From positions 1 through 13,806 of the forward strand of contig JAHFRX010000018.1 in the NCBI GenBank assembly GCA_023266075.1: 13,806 nucleotides of DNA, given 5' to 3'. The notes below the pieces were generated by a model, which had not been told where the DNA came from, searched no databases, and saw only the letters and a program-made list of their open reading frames with translations. The first letter of the stretch is position 1. The number at the start of each line of letters is the position of its first letter. The stretch comes from Legionellaceae bacterium. Lineage in GTDB: Bacteria > Pseudomonadota > Gammaproteobacteria > Legionellales > Legionellaceae. A program made the position numbers and the translations under genes. This document shows positions 5,764 to 13,806 of the stretch, one piece after another.

Positions 5764-7167
5764 TTATAAATGTTCTGCCGCATAATATGCAAGTCTTGAG
5801 CGCTCGCCTCGTGTGAGCGTCACATGCGCACTGTGTTGCCAATGCTTAAATCGGTCAACCGCGTACGTCAATCCCGAGGTCGTTTCACTCAAATAAGGTG
5901 TATCAATCTGTTTGATATCGCCCAAGCACACAATCTTACTTCCTGGCCCCGCGCGCGTGACCAGTGTTTTGATTTGTTTGGGTGTGAGATTTTGTGCTTC
6001 GTCGATGATGATAAAGCGATTTAAGAATGTTCGGCCACGCATAAAATTCAATGAGCGAATTTTAATTTTGCTGCTCAATAGATCAGCCGTCACGCTTCTT
6101 CCGAAGCTGCCGCCCTCTTGTACGCCTTGCAACACCTCAAGGTTATCCATCAAGGCACCCATCCACGGTGTCATTTTCTCTTCTTCAGTACCCGGTAAAA
6201 AACCGATATCTTCACCAACGGGAATAGTGACGCGAGTCATAATAATTTCAAGATAGCGATTTTCATCGAGCACTTGTGTGAGTGCTGCGGCGATGGTCAA
6301 TAAAGTTTTCCCAGTTCCTGCTGAACCTTGTAGTGTAACGAAATCAATCTCAGGATCGAGCAGGATATTCAGCGCAAAATTTTGTTCGCGATTGCGTGCA
6401 GTAATTCCCCAAACCGCGTGTTTTGTTTTTGTATAATCACGTGCCATTTGAACAAGCGCATGGCCTTCTTCAGTTTGTCGGACCAATGCTTGAAACTGAT
6501 TGTCTTCGGTGGTGATGCCATCATTGGGATTCCACTGCTGTGCCAAAGGACCTTCGATACGATAGAAAGTGTTGCCATTTTCTTTCCAAGACTCCATATT
6601 TTTAGAGTGCGTGTCCCAGAATTGGTCATCCAAAAGATGTAGCCCACTATGCAATAAGTTGACATCATCAAGGACTTGGTCATTATAATAATCTTCAGCA
6701 GGGATACCTAAAATGCCCGCTTTAATTCTTAAATTAATGTCTTTTGAGACGATCACGACTTGTTGTTTAAGACGTTTTCGTTGTAGGCCTAGCGCTGTTT
6801 CCAACAGTGTATTGTCAACATTATGACCCGGAAGTGAGGCCGGTAGGCAATGCTCAAAATCATCGGTTTGAAAAAAAAGTCGTCCGCTGCTTTTAATTTT
6901 ATCATTGGATTGATAATTGGTAATGGGGAGTCCTGCAATTAACTGCGCGTGTGTGGCTTCAGACATGAGTTCAACGAGCATGCGGTTGATCTGGCGAACG
7001 TTTCGCGCGACCTCTGAGATTCCCGTTTTATGTCGGTCTAACTCTTCGAGAACGACCATAGGCAGGTAGATATCGTTGTCTTCAAAACGATAAAGTGCTG
7101 TTGGATCGTGCATGAAAATGTTAGTATCCAGTACGAACAACTTGGGTCCTTTCGGCTGTTGTACCAT
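5764..7167 (-). CDS. PIN-domain/PhoH-like ATPase (PhoH2 type)
   Basis: A 467-residue fusion of an N-terminal PIN nuclease domain (about 8-150) and a C-terminal PhoH P-loop ATPase (about 250-467). In the PIN part, VLDTN carries Asp14, VVLEELD carries Glu41 and Glu42, and VSKDINLRIKA carries Asp143. These are the acidic residues expected for metal-dependent RNA cleavage. In the PhoH part, Walker A is GSAGTGKT (281-288), Walker B is FIIIDEAQ (385-392), GDIKQID is at 416-422, and an arginine-rich TRGERSR (452-458) lies near the end. Length and order match the YlaK/PhoH2 family, reported as RNA helicase/RNase proteins; the physiological role here is not known. All key residues are present. An AAGGA lies 7 nt before the ATG (complement of 7175-7179). 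First gene of a pair with guaC, divergent from smpB. Confidence 0.92.
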   Translation of the reverse strand: MVQQPKGPKLFVLDTNIFMHDPTALYRFEDNDIYLPMVVLEELDRHKTGISEVARNVRQINRMLVELMSEATHAQLIAGLPITNYQSNDKIKSSGRLFFQTDDFEHCLPASLPGHNVDNTLLETALGLQRKRLKQQVVIVSKDINLRIKAGILGIPAEDYYNDQVLDDVNLLHSGLHLLDDQFWDTHSKNMESWKENGNTFYRIEGPLAQQWNPNDGITTEDNQFQALVRQTEEGHALVQMARDYTKTKHAVWGITARNREQNFALNILLDPEIDFVTLQGSAGTGKTLLTIAAALTQVLDENRYLEIIMTRVTIPVGEDIGFLPGTEEEKMTPWMGALMDNLEVLQGVQEGGSFGRSVTADLLSSKIKIRSLNFMRGRTFLNRFIIIDEAQNLTPKQIKTLVTRAGPGSKIVCLGDIKQIDTPYLSETTSGLTYAVDRFKHWQHSAHVTLTRGERSRLAYYAAEHL

Positions 7168-7197
7168 CCGATATCCTTAATGGGTTGTGAAGTTTTC

Positions 7198-7226
7198 ATT
7201 GTGCAAACCAGGACGATTTTCGTCAA
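7198..7226 (-). promoter_or_regulatory. Candidate sigma70-type promoter for the PhoH-like gene and guaC
   Basis: On the minus strand TTGACG (complement of 7221-7226) and CACAAT (complement of 7198-7203) are 17 bp apart. This is a good -35 with a moderate -10 at the ideal spacing. The predicted start of transcription near 7191 leaves a leader of about 24 nt containing the AAGGA ribosome-binding site. The -35 overlaps a small inverted repeat (GACGA-TTT-TCGTC, 7212-7224). Confidence 0.4.
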
Positions 7227-7248
7227 GTTTTATTTTGAGTAAGTGAAT

Positions 7249-7701
7249 ATGGCTGATAGTGCAACAATTGTAGTCAATAAGCGTGCGCGATTTGAGTACA
7301 CCATCGAAGATGAGTTCGAAGTAGGCCTTGTGTTAATGGGTTGGGAGGTGAAGAGTTTGCGTGAAGGCAAAATAAATCTTACTGACGCACACGTGATTAT
7401 TAAACGACAAGAAGCTTGGCTTTTAGGCGCACAAATTCAACCTTTACCGACAGCGGATGTCAATAGTCAGCCGGATGCTTCGCGAACCAGAAAATTATTA
7501 CTGAAGCGACGCGAATTAAGTCGTCTGATTGGTTTGGTCGAAAGACAAGGTTATACATTAATCCCCTTGTCTTTATACTGGAAGCGTAACAAAATCAAAG
7601 CAAAAATTGCGTTAGCAAAAGGGAAAAAACAACATGACAAGCGTGAAACAACGAAAAAACGAGATTGGGAGCGTTCATTGTCACGGTTAATGAAAAAATA
7701 G
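7249..7701 (+). CDS. smpB: SsrA-binding protein SmpB
   Basis: Binds tmRNA (SsrA) and carries it to stalled ribosomes for trans-translation. The 150-residue product matches SmpB over its whole length: NKRARFEY at 10-17, GWEVKSLREGKINL at 31-44, a degenerate D-x-x-R-TRKLLL segment (76-85), the GYTLIPLSLYWKR strand (101-113) and the signature LAKGKKQHDKRE (122-133), then a basic tail ending in RLMKK that is expected to become helical in the decoding centre. The ATG at 7249 is preferred over an in-frame GTG two codons upstream because it gives the usual SmpB N-terminus (ADSATIVVNK); the Shine-Dalgarno is weak for both. It is followed by glmS after only 9 nt, so the two are probably cotranscribed. 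No tmRNA gene is seen in the window. Confidence 0.96.
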   Translation: MADSATIVVNKRARFEYTIEDEFEVGLVLMGWEVKSLREGKINLTDAHVIIKRQEAWLLGAQIQPLPTADVNSQPDASRTRKLLLKRRELSRLIGLVERQGYTLIPLSLYWKRNKIKAKIALAKGKKQHDKRETTKKRDWERSLSRLMKK

Positions 7702-7710
7702 GGAGACGTT

Positions 7711-9525
7711 ATGTGTGGAATCATTGGAGCAGTTTCAAAGCGAGATATTGGCCATGTGTTGATAGAAGGATTAAAACGCTTGGAATATCGTGGCTATGAT
7801 TCGGCCGGCGTTGTTGTCATTGATCACGATAATCGATTAAAGCGGTTACGTGTTGTTGGCAAAGTACAGGCTTTAGCTGATGCATTAGAAGAAACGGCGT
7901 TAGTTGGGCGAACAGGAATAGCGCATACGCGCTGGGCAACACATGGGAAGCCAACTGAGCAGAATGCGCATCCGCATTTGTCTCATAATGAAGTGGCTGT
8001 TGTTCATAATGGGATTATTGAAAATCATGATGAGTTACGTTATTACCTAAAAGATATGGGGTATGAGTTTACGTCAGAAACAGATACAGAAGTCGCAGCA
8101 CATCTTATTCATTTTCATTACCAACAAACACATTCTCTTTTACAGGCGGTACAAGCAACAGTAGCGCAGATGGAAGGTGCCTTTTCATTGGGTGTGGTAC
8201 ATCAACAACATCCGCATGAGGTGATAGCACTTCGTAATGGTAGTCCGTTGGTCGTAGGTTTTGGTGTTGAAGAGCAATTTATCGCTTCAGATGCGATAGC
8301 GCTGCGCTCGTTTGCTCAGTCGGTTGCTTATCTTGAGGAGGGGGATAGTGCGCGCATCACATCGCAGCAAGTCGAAATATTTGATAAGCATAATCGTCCA
8401 GTGATACGAGAAGCCAAGCCGTTGAATGATGATGCTTATGTCGTGAGTAAAGGGCCCTATCGTCATTTCATGCTGAAGGAAATTTTTGAACAGGGAAAAG
8501 TGCTGGCGGATACTCTGGAAGGGCGTGTAGCCAGTTTAGAAGTGATGCGTTCGAGTTTTGGGCAGCATGCATCAGAGGTTTTTGATCGCGTTAAAAATAT
8601 TCATATCGTTGCGTGTGGTACAAGTTTTCACGCGGGTTTGGTTGCTAAATATTGGCTGGAGTCTTTGGCACAAGTTCCTGTTCATGTCGAGATAGCGAGT
8701 GAGTATCGTTATCGAGATGTTGTGATACCTGACGACACTTTATTTATTACGATTTCTCAATCGGGTGAAACGGCAGATACGTTGGCAGCATTGAGTAAAG
8801 CGAAATCAAAAAATTATCTGACAAGTCTTGCAATTTGTAATGTCGCGACGAGTACTTTGGTGCGCTCGTCGGAATGTGTATGGTTGACACGGGCGGGCAT
8901 CGAGATCGGTGTTGCATCAACGAAGGCGTTTACGACACAATTGTGCGGGCTATTGATGCTTTCGGCAGTGTTATGTCAAGATAAGCGCGCGAGTGATATT
9001 CTGAAACAATTACAACAGTTGCCTGCACATGTAGAGCGTGTGTTGAAGGTGAATGAAGAAATTGAAAAACTGGTGCCGATTTTTGTGAATAAATCGCATG
9101 CGCTTTTTTTAGGGCGTGGTGCTGAATACCCTGTGGCATTGGAAGGTGCCTTGAAACTTAAAGAGATTTCATATATTCATGCAGAGGCGTATCCGGCCGG
9201 TGAGTTAAAGCATGGTCCTTTAGCGTTGGTTGATCATAATATGCCCGTAGTTGCTGTTGCACCGAATGATGAATTATTAGATAAATTAAAATCAAATTTG
9301 CATGAAGTGAGTGCGAGAGGTGGGCAACTGATTGTGTTTGTAGATGATTCAGAAGCTTGGCAGGCGAATGGTGCGCGTTTGATTAATGTGCCGATGTGTG
9401 GGCATTGGATAACACCCATCATCTATACGATTCCGCTACAACTTTTAGCTTATCATGTTGCCGTTGCTAAAGGGACTGATGTGGATCAGCCAAGAAATTT
9501 AGCGAAATCAGTTACGGTTGAGTAA
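7711..9525 (+). CDS. glmS: Glutamine--fructose-6-phosphate aminotransferase (isomerizing)
   Basis: Makes glucosamine-6-phosphate from fructose-6-phosphate and glutamine, the entry step to UDP-GlcNAc for peptidoglycan and lipopolysaccharide. The 604-residue protein is complete. The N-terminal glutaminase begins MCGIIG, with Cys2 as nucleophile once Met is removed, and has HTRWATHG (72-79), HNGIIEN (99-105) and ETDTE (123-127). The first SIS domain carries CGTSFHAG (302-309), SQSGET (349-354) and ASTKAF (402-407). The second carries the EGALKLKEISY segment (from 478) and AYPAGELKHGP. The C-terminus ends PRNLAKSVTVE with the conserved lysine at 599. A GGGAGA overlapping the smpB stop gives a well-placed ribosome-binding site. 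The 9-nt gap leaves no room for a glmS ribozyme or a separate leader, so expression probably follows smpB. Confidence 0.97.
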   Translation: MCGIIGAVSKRDIGHVLIEGLKRLEYRGYDSAGVVVIDHDNRLKRLRVVGKVQALADALEETALVGRTGIAHTRWATHGKPTEQNAHPHLSHNEVAVVHNGIIENHDELRYYLKDMGYEFTSETDTEVAAHLIHFHYQQTHSLLQAVQATVAQMEGAFSLGVVHQQHPHEVIALRNGSPLVVGFGVEEQFIASDAIALRSFAQSVAYLEEGDSARITSQQVEIFDKHNRPVIREAKPLNDDAYVVSKGPYRHFMLKEIFEQGKVLADTLEGRVASLEVMRSSFGQHASEVFDRVKNIHIVACGTSFHAGLVAKYWLESLAQVPVHVEIASEYRYRDVVIPDDTLFITISQSGETADTLAALSKAKSKNYLTSLAICNVATSTLVRSSECVWLTRAGIEIGVASTKAFTTQLCGLLMLSAVLCQDKRASDILKQLQQLPAHVERVLKVNEEIEKLVPIFVNKSHALFLGRGAEYPVALEGALKLKEISYIHAEAYPAGELKHGPLALVDHNMPVVAVAPNDELLDKLKSNLHEVSARGGQLIVFVDDSEAWQANGARLINVPMCGHWITPIIYTIPLQLLAYHVAVAKGTDVDQPRNLAKSVTVE

Positions 9526-9547
9526 AGTCTTACCTTAACCGTATAAT
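9518..9547 (+). promoter_or_regulatory. Candidate sigma70-type promoter for tex-yciA-unknown gene
   Basis: TTGAGT (9518-9523) and a perfect TATAAT (9542-9547) are separated by 18 bp. The -35 overlaps the last codons of glmS, including the first base of its stop codon. Transcription would start near 9554, about 29 nt before the tex ATG. The 57-bp gap between glmS and tex shows no clear terminator, so read-through from smpB-glmS is also possible. Confidence 0.5.
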
Positions 9548-9582
9548 AGTGACTGTTTAAGTGCGTTTATTTGAGGGTTAGT

Positions 9583-11916
9583 ATGTCGCAAGGGCAATTA
9601 TCAGTTGCAGCAGTGGTAGCACTTGAACTTCGTGTTCCTGTGTCGTTTGTAAATCAAGTGATTCAATTGTTAGATGATGGTGCAACAGTACCTTTTATTG
9701 CACGTTATCGCAAAGAACAAACAGGCAGTATGACGGACACACAATTGCGACGTTTAACAGAGCGATTGGCTTATTTACGTGATCTGGATGCGCGGCGTAA
9801 TACGATTCGAGAGACCATTCGTGCATTGGGTGTTTTAACATCATCTTTAGCGCAATTGCTTGATGCTGCAAAAACGAAGACTGAGCTTGAAGATCTTTAT
9901 TTGCCTTACCGCCCAAAACGGCGCACAAAAGCATCGATTGCTGAAGAAGCCGGTTTACGGCCTCTAGCCGATCAAATTTGGGATGAGCATGCGGTTTGTC
10001 CTAGCGTGCTTGCAGAACAATATGTCAATCTTGAGTTAGGTGTGCCAAATAAAGAGGCTGCACTTGAAGGTGCTGCTCATATTTTAATGGAGCGTTTTGC
10101 TGAGAATGCCGCTTTAATTAGTGAGATGCGTCAATATTTGTGGGAGCATGGTGTACTGAAGGCTGCTGCGCCTAAACTTAAGCATGCGCCGACGTCGAAA
10201 TCACAAAAATATGCTGATTATCTTGACTATGCTGAAGCGATTAGGAAAATTCCATCGCATCGCGCGTTGGCTTTATTTAGAGGTCGTCGTGAGCAAGTGG
10301 TTCAATTTTCATTGACGGTCCCTGAAGCGCCTTTGTATGGTGAGTTAAGTTTGGCGCGTGCGCTGGATCTTGATGAAAAACGAAGTGATCGAGATGCATG
10401 GCTAATGCAAGTAGTACGTGACACGTGGAAATTAAAATTGGCACACAAGCTTGAGTCTGAGTTATTTGCGCGCTTACGTGAATTGGCAGATGATGAAGCG
10501 ATACATGTGTTTTCACGAAATTTGCGTCATCTACTGCTTGCAGCGCCTGCCGGTCATCATGTCACAATGGGTTTAGATCCGGGAATTCGCACGGGTATTA
10601 AAGTTGCGGTGATTGATGTGACGGGCAAAGTATTGAATGATGCAGTTGTGTGTCCTTTTGCGCCACATCATGAATGGGAGGGTGCCATTGCGACATTAGC
10701 AAAGTTGGCAGCAAAGCACCAAGTTCATTTTGTGAGTATTGGAAATGGTACAGGCTCGCGTGACACGAGTCGTTTAGTCAAAGATTTAATGAAACGTTAT
10801 CCTGATATACAGTTGCTACCGGTTTTGGTGAGTGAAGCGGGAGCGTCGGTTTATTCTGCTTCAGAACTAGCATCACAAGAATTAGCTGAGTTAGATGTGA
10901 CATTGCGTGGTGCGGTATCGATTGCGCGGCGATTACAAGATCCACTCGCAGAGCTTGTAAAAATAGAACCCAAAGCGATTGGTGTTGGGCAATATCAGCA
11001 TGATGTGAATCCTACACGCTTGCTACATCGTTTACATGATGTGGTTGAAGATTGTGTCAATTTAGTCGGTGTTGATGTGAATACGGCATCTGTGTCACTG
11101 TTGACATATGTCTCTGGATTGAATGAAACGCTTGCAAAAAATATCGTCGCTTATCGTGATGAGCATGGTGCATTTCGGCATCGTGCGCAACTTAAAAATG
11201 TGCCGCGTATGGGTGAAAAGATCTATGAGCAAGCCGCTGGATTTTTACGTATTATGGATGGTGATAATCCACTTGATGCGACAAGTGTTCACCCCGAAGC
11301 TTATGCTGTCGTTGAGCGCATTTTGCAAGATTGCTCGCTATCGCTACAAGAGTTGATGCGTAATACAGAGATATTGAAATCTATTCAGCCAGAGCGTTAT
11401 TCGGATAAACAGTATGGTTTAATTACGGTTTTGGATGTGCTGCAAGAATTAGAAAAACCGGGACGCGATCCGCGACCTGAATTTAAAACACCACTTTTCC
11501 AAGCGGGTGTTGAAGAGATTGGTCATTTAAAATTAGGCATGATTTTAGATGGTGTCGTGAGTAATGTGACGAATTTTGGTGCCTTTGTTGATGTCGGTGT
11601 GCATCAGGATGGATTGGTTCATATTTCTACATTAGCGGATCGTTTTGTCAAAAGCCCACATGACGTTGTGAAAACAGGTGATATTGTGCGTGTCAAAGTG
11701 ACGGAGGTGGATGTTTCGCGTCGCCGTATCGGTTTGAGTATGCGCTTATTAGAGGAGAAGCCTTCGCAGAAGGCTGTTGTGAAGAAAGCGCCGTTGAACG
11801 TCGTTGCGGTGAAAGAGAAGCAACCGATTGCACAAGTCAAAAGAAAAGAAAAACCGGAGACCAAACCTTTCAATACGGCAATGGCGGATGCATTAGCTAA
11901 ATTAAAAGTGAGATAA
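9583..11916 (+). CDS. tex: Tex/YhgF family RNA-binding transcription accessory protein
   Basis: A 777-residue homologue of Tex, a conserved nucleic-acid-binding protein first linked to toxin gene expression in Bordetella. The order of domains is typical. An N-terminal helical region contains PFIARYRKEQTG and LEDLYLPYRPKRRTKA. A YqgF/RNase H-like domain starts at GLDPGIRTG (330-338) and includes IGNGTGSRDTSRL and SEAGASVYSASE. Then come VSIARRLQDPLAELVKIEP, GVGQYQHDV and a helix-hairpin-helix region (about 500-560, NTASVSLLTYVSGLN to VPRMGEKIYEQAAGFLRI). An S1 domain (651 to about 722) contains VVSNVTNFGAFVDVGVHQDG. The tail after it is Lys-rich and ends MADALAKLKVR. The ATG at 9583 is chosen because GAGGG lies 5 nt upstream; an in-frame TTG at 9571 has no such signal. 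yciA follows after 1 nt. Confidence 0.96.
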   Translation: MSQGQLSVAAVVALELRVPVSFVNQVIQLLDDGATVPFIARYRKEQTGSMTDTQLRRLTERLAYLRDLDARRNTIRETIRALGVLTSSLAQLLDAAKTKTELEDLYLPYRPKRRTKASIAEEAGLRPLADQIWDEHAVCPSVLAEQYVNLELGVPNKEAALEGAAHILMERFAENAALISEMRQYLWEHGVLKAAAPKLKHAPTSKSQKYADYLDYAEAIRKIPSHRALALFRGRREQVVQFSLTVPEAPLYGELSLARALDLDEKRSDRDAWLMQVVRDTWKLKLAHKLESELFARLRELADDEAIHVFSRNLRHLLLAAPAGHHVTMGLDPGIRTGIKVAVIDVTGKVLNDAVVCPFAPHHEWEGAIATLAKLAAKHQVHFVSIGNGTGSRDTSRLVKDLMKRYPDIQLLPVLVSEAGASVYSASELASQELAELDVTLRGAVSIARRLQDPLAELVKIEPKAIGVGQYQHDVNPTRLLHRLHDVVEDCVNLVGVDVNTASVSLLTYVSGLNETLAKNIVAYRDEHGAFRHRAQLKNVPRMGEKIYEQAAGFLRIMDGDNPLDATSVHPEAYAVVERILQDCSLSLQELMRNTEILKSIQPERYSDKQYGLITVLDVLQELEKPGRDPRPEFKTPLFQAGVEEIGHLKLGMILDGVVSNVTNFGAFVDVGVHQDGLVHISTLADRFVKSPHDVVKTGDIVRVKVTEVDVSRRRIGLSMRLLEEKPSQKAVVKKAPLNVVAVKEKQPIAQVKRKEKPETKPFNTAMADALAKLKVR

Positions 11917-11917
11917 T

Positions 11918-12283
11918 ATGAAGCCTAAAGGTGAGTTAATGATACAAACACTCGCTATGCCGAGTGATACAAATCCTAATGGTGATATTTTTGGTGGTTG
12001 GATTGTATCGCAAATGGATTTGGCAGCGGGTGTGTTGGCAAAAAAGATAACGCACGGACGCGCCGCAACCGTTGCGATACATTCGATGTCTTTTCTTTCC
12101 CCAGTGCATGTTGGCGATATGATCAGTTGTTATGTTGAGCTTATGAAACAAGGAAACACGTCGCTGACGTTAAGCGTTGAGGTGTGGAGAGAAAGTTTTG
12201 CCACGAGTGAAAAAAAGCGTGTGACTGAAGGGGTGTTTGTTTTTGTAGCAATTGATGATAATGGTCGACCAAGACCCTTATGA
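11918..12283 (+). CDS. yciA: Acyl-CoA thioesterase, YciA-type hotdog protein
   Basis: A 121-residue single hotdog-fold protein matching E. coli YciA, which hydrolyses a broad range of acyl-CoA esters and forms hexamers. It carries the family signature LAMPSDTNPNGDIFGGW (12-28) followed by SQMD, with Asp34 in the position of the catalytic acid, then HGRAATVAIHSMSFLSPVHVGD (46-67), TSLTLSVEVW (81-90) and the VAIDDNGRPRPL end. It is about ten residues shorter than E. coli YciA, mainly at the N-terminus, but looks complete. The ATG lies one base after the tex stop and the next gene begins in an ATGA overlap with its own stop, so the three genes should be translated from one transcript. There is no strong Shine-Dalgarno, which fits translational coupling. 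Confidence 0.92.
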   Translation: MKPKGELMIQTLAMPSDTNPNGDIFGGWIVSQMDLAAGVLAKKITHGRAATVAIHSMSFLSPVHVGDMISCYVELMKQGNTSLTLSVEVWRESFATSEKKRVTEGVFVFVAIDDNGRPRPL

Positions 12284-13806
12284 TGACAGAAGATACTGAT
12301 ATCAACACATGGCTCGAGTCTATTGCCGCATCTATTCAAGATAATCAAGAGCCAACGACACATCTTTATAATTGTTTTATTCAGCGTCCAACAAGTGCAT
12401 TTATGGTTGTGGAAAGGATTGCTGCGATTGATGAGCATGGGATTGATACCCAGCATGCTTATTATTCGGCATGTATTTTTGCGTTGGATGTGTGTGTGGC
12501 GCAATTACAAGCAGCGTTTGAAAATGGAAATAAACAAGCTGAGCGAGATCTACATCAGTTGATGGATGGTCTTGCGGCCAAAATTAATGAGAAAACGCAC
12601 ACGTTGCTATTTTGGTTGCCAATTTTAAATGCTTTCTATGATGTGCATGTCGAGCTTAATCCGGCTTTGAAAGCAGCGTATCTTGATTTGGTCGAAGACG
12701 ATGAAGAGGTTGATGACGGTGTGTCTTATATTAACTCTATTCGTGAGTTAATTCATGAGCTTTCAGATTTGACTGTGTTTGATATTGCAGAACATTTTTT
12801 TGCGCAAAGTTATGCGATGCCGCCTGATTTTTTTAGCGATCTATTATTTGATTTGTTTAGTGTTGATGAAGGACAAGAGATTGGATTATTGGCTCTGGTG
12901 CATCCTGATTTTGAAGTGCGAGAAGTCGTGGTGGCGACATTGGATGTATTATTGCCCCGGGTGAATCTCAGTCCACTTTCCTTGACGCGCTTAAAAGCGA
13001 TGTCACATTGGTATCCAGTTTCTTATCAAGAGCAATTTTCCTATTGGATTAAAGAGCAACGTCTTAAAGAAGTGGTGTTTCAGCAAATTAAACCGTCTTA
13101 TATTGTGAAAATGAGTGCGAGTGAAATCGATGGTGGTGGCGCACAAGGATTATTTTTGCAGATAAGGCGTGGTAGAAAGTATCGGATGTGTGGATTGTTA
13201 TTGAAGCATGGCTATGGAATTAAAGATGCTTGGGTTACGCCTTATCTATCTTCTGTGGAGATGAAGCAGTATCAACAAGAAGTATTTAATGATGATGTGA
13301 TGGTGCGGGAAGTGGATATGGATTATTTTAAGAAAATGATTCAGCATTTTCTTGATGAGACGTTAACAAGGTCTCATATGCCAGATTTACATGTTTTAGA
13401 GTTACAAGAAGAAATCGGTCAGGTGTTTACGCCAGAGTCCTTGGATGTAGCATCGACCATTGAGGCGTTAGCGGTACAAATTGATCCCTTTACGCCAGAG
13501 GTGGTGCAAAAAGCACTGAAGCGTTCTAAGCATTGGTTTCATCAGAAATCATATGCTCACGCGTGGTTTGTTGAAAATGCACAAGTCGATAAACTCGTGA
13601 ATCGGTATTCAGCGTATGAAGATGGCGTGAAAACATGTCGATATGAGGAAGCGATTCGCGCTGTTTTTGAACATGAGTTTGAGGCGCGTCGCGATCGTTG
13701 GTTATTTCATTTTTTGTGGGTCAGTTTGTGGTTAAAGTCCAAAAAGCGTAAAAATTCGAAGTTATGGGAAGAGATTTTTCTAGTGGCTTATGCAATTCAC
13801 TCTGGT
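12280..13806 (+). CDS. Large unknown protein, 3' end beyond the window
   Basis: An uninterrupted frame of 509 codons from ATG 12280 to the right edge, with no stop; I do not recognise the family. The start is ATGATG; the first ATG overlaps the yciA stop as ATGA and the second (12283) is equally possible. The protein is soluble and mostly helical by eye. There is an acidic run EDDEEVDD at 139-146. A HEAT-like segment lies at about 207-240: HPDFEVREVVVATLDVLL, then SPLSLTRLKAMSHWYP. A glycine patch, IDGGGAQG, is at 283-290. From about 405, many aromatic residues occur (SKHWFHQKSYAHAWF, 416-430), leading to RRDRWLFHFLWVSLWLKSKK (470-489), which is basic and Trp-rich and could be amphipathic rather than a membrane span. 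No signal peptide is present. The tight linkage to tex and yciA suggests a conserved housekeeping context, but no function can be assigned. Confidence 0.85.
   Translation, partial: MMTEDTDINTWLESIAASIQDNQEPTTHLYNCFIQRPTSAFMVVERIAAIDEHGIDTQHAYYSACIFALDVCVAQLQAAFENGNKQAERDLHQLMDGLAAKINEKTHTLLFWLPILNAFYDVHVELNPALKAAYLDLVEDDEEVDDGVSYINSIRELIHELSDLTVFDIAEHFFAQSYAMPPDFFSDLLFDLFSVDEGQEIGLLALVHPDFEVREVVVATLDVLLPRVNLSPLSLTRLKAMSHWYPVSYQEQFSYWIKEQRLKEVVFQQIKPSYIVKMSASEIDGGGAQGLFLQIRRGRKYRMCGLLLKHGYGIKDAWVTPYLSSVEMKQYQQEVFNDDVMVREVDMDYFKKMIQHFLDETLTRSHMPDLHVLELQEEIGQVFTPESLDVASTIEALAVQIDPFTPEVVQKALKRSKHWFHQKSYAHAWFVENAQVDKLVNRYSAYEDGVKTCRYEEAIRAVFEHEFEARRDRWLFHFLWVSLWLKSKKRKNSKLWEEIFLVAYAIHSG

Noticed and set aside
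7212..7224. Inverted repeat GACGA-TTT-TCGTC as a terminator
   Set aside because: The stem is only 5 bp with a 3-nt loop, and it lies between divergent promoters where no transcript needs to end. A small operator is possible but unsupported.
7168..7248. A tmRNA (ssrA) gene next to smpB
   Set aside because: The spacer is 81 bases, far too short for tmRNA, and shows no tRNA-like acceptor ends.
7702..7710. A glmS ribozyme/riboswitch upstream of glmS
   Set aside because: Only 9 bases separate smpB and glmS, and these hold the Shine-Dalgarno. The ribozyme is also typical of Firmicutes rather than this group.
12323..12964. Short frames of 61-79 codons on the plus strand at the right end as separate small genes
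   Set aside because: They lie in another frame of the 509-codon open gene starting at 12280, which is longer, uninterrupted and coupled to yciA.

Overview
The window looks like a chromosomal segment of a gammaproteobacterium, most likely an intracellular, host-associated lineage of the Legionellales (Coxiella/Legionella/Aquicella/Berkiella-type). This is an inference. The housekeeping proteins are plainly gammaproteobacterial (DUF1841 protein, SmpB, GlmS, Tex, YciA, short CBS-less GMP reductase), and next to them is a large protein with a eukaryotic-type OTU deubiquitinase domain and a ubiquitin-interacting motif, which is the kind of gene these bacteria deliver into host cells.

Layout. Position 73 leftwards (minus) is the start of an exported protein cut by the window edge. 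A 157-bp divergent spacer with a perfect 7-bp direct repeat (88-104) separates it from the OTU/UIM protein (231-2411, plus). Convergent to that gene, with overlapping ends, is a minus-strand pair: anmK (muropeptide recycling kinase) followed by a DUF1841 gene. A lone plus-strand gene (4257-4718) encodes a Pro/Ala-rich, largely disordered protein of unknown function. It ends in stop codons shared with a second minus-strand pair: PIN-PhoH ATPase, then GMP reductase. From 7249 onward all genes are on the plus strand: smpB-glmS (9-bp gap), then tex-yciA-unknown gene (1-bp gap, then an ATGA overlap). The unknown gene runs off the right edge and is open for 509 codons.

How the genes relate. The conserved genes are mostly housekeeping: ribosome rescue (SmpB), amino-sugar supply (GlmS) and cell-wall recycling (AnmK), purine salvage (GuaC), RNA metabolism (PhoH/PIN, Tex) and acyl-CoA hydrolysis (YciA). 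The accessory material is the left-end OTU/UIM gene, the Pro/Ala-rich gene and possibly the left-edge exported protein. No RNA genes, insertion sequences, CRISPR arrays or long repeats were seen, and no gene-free stretch exceeds 300 bases. The observation most worth following up is the OTU deubiquitinase with an in-cis UIM at 231-2411.
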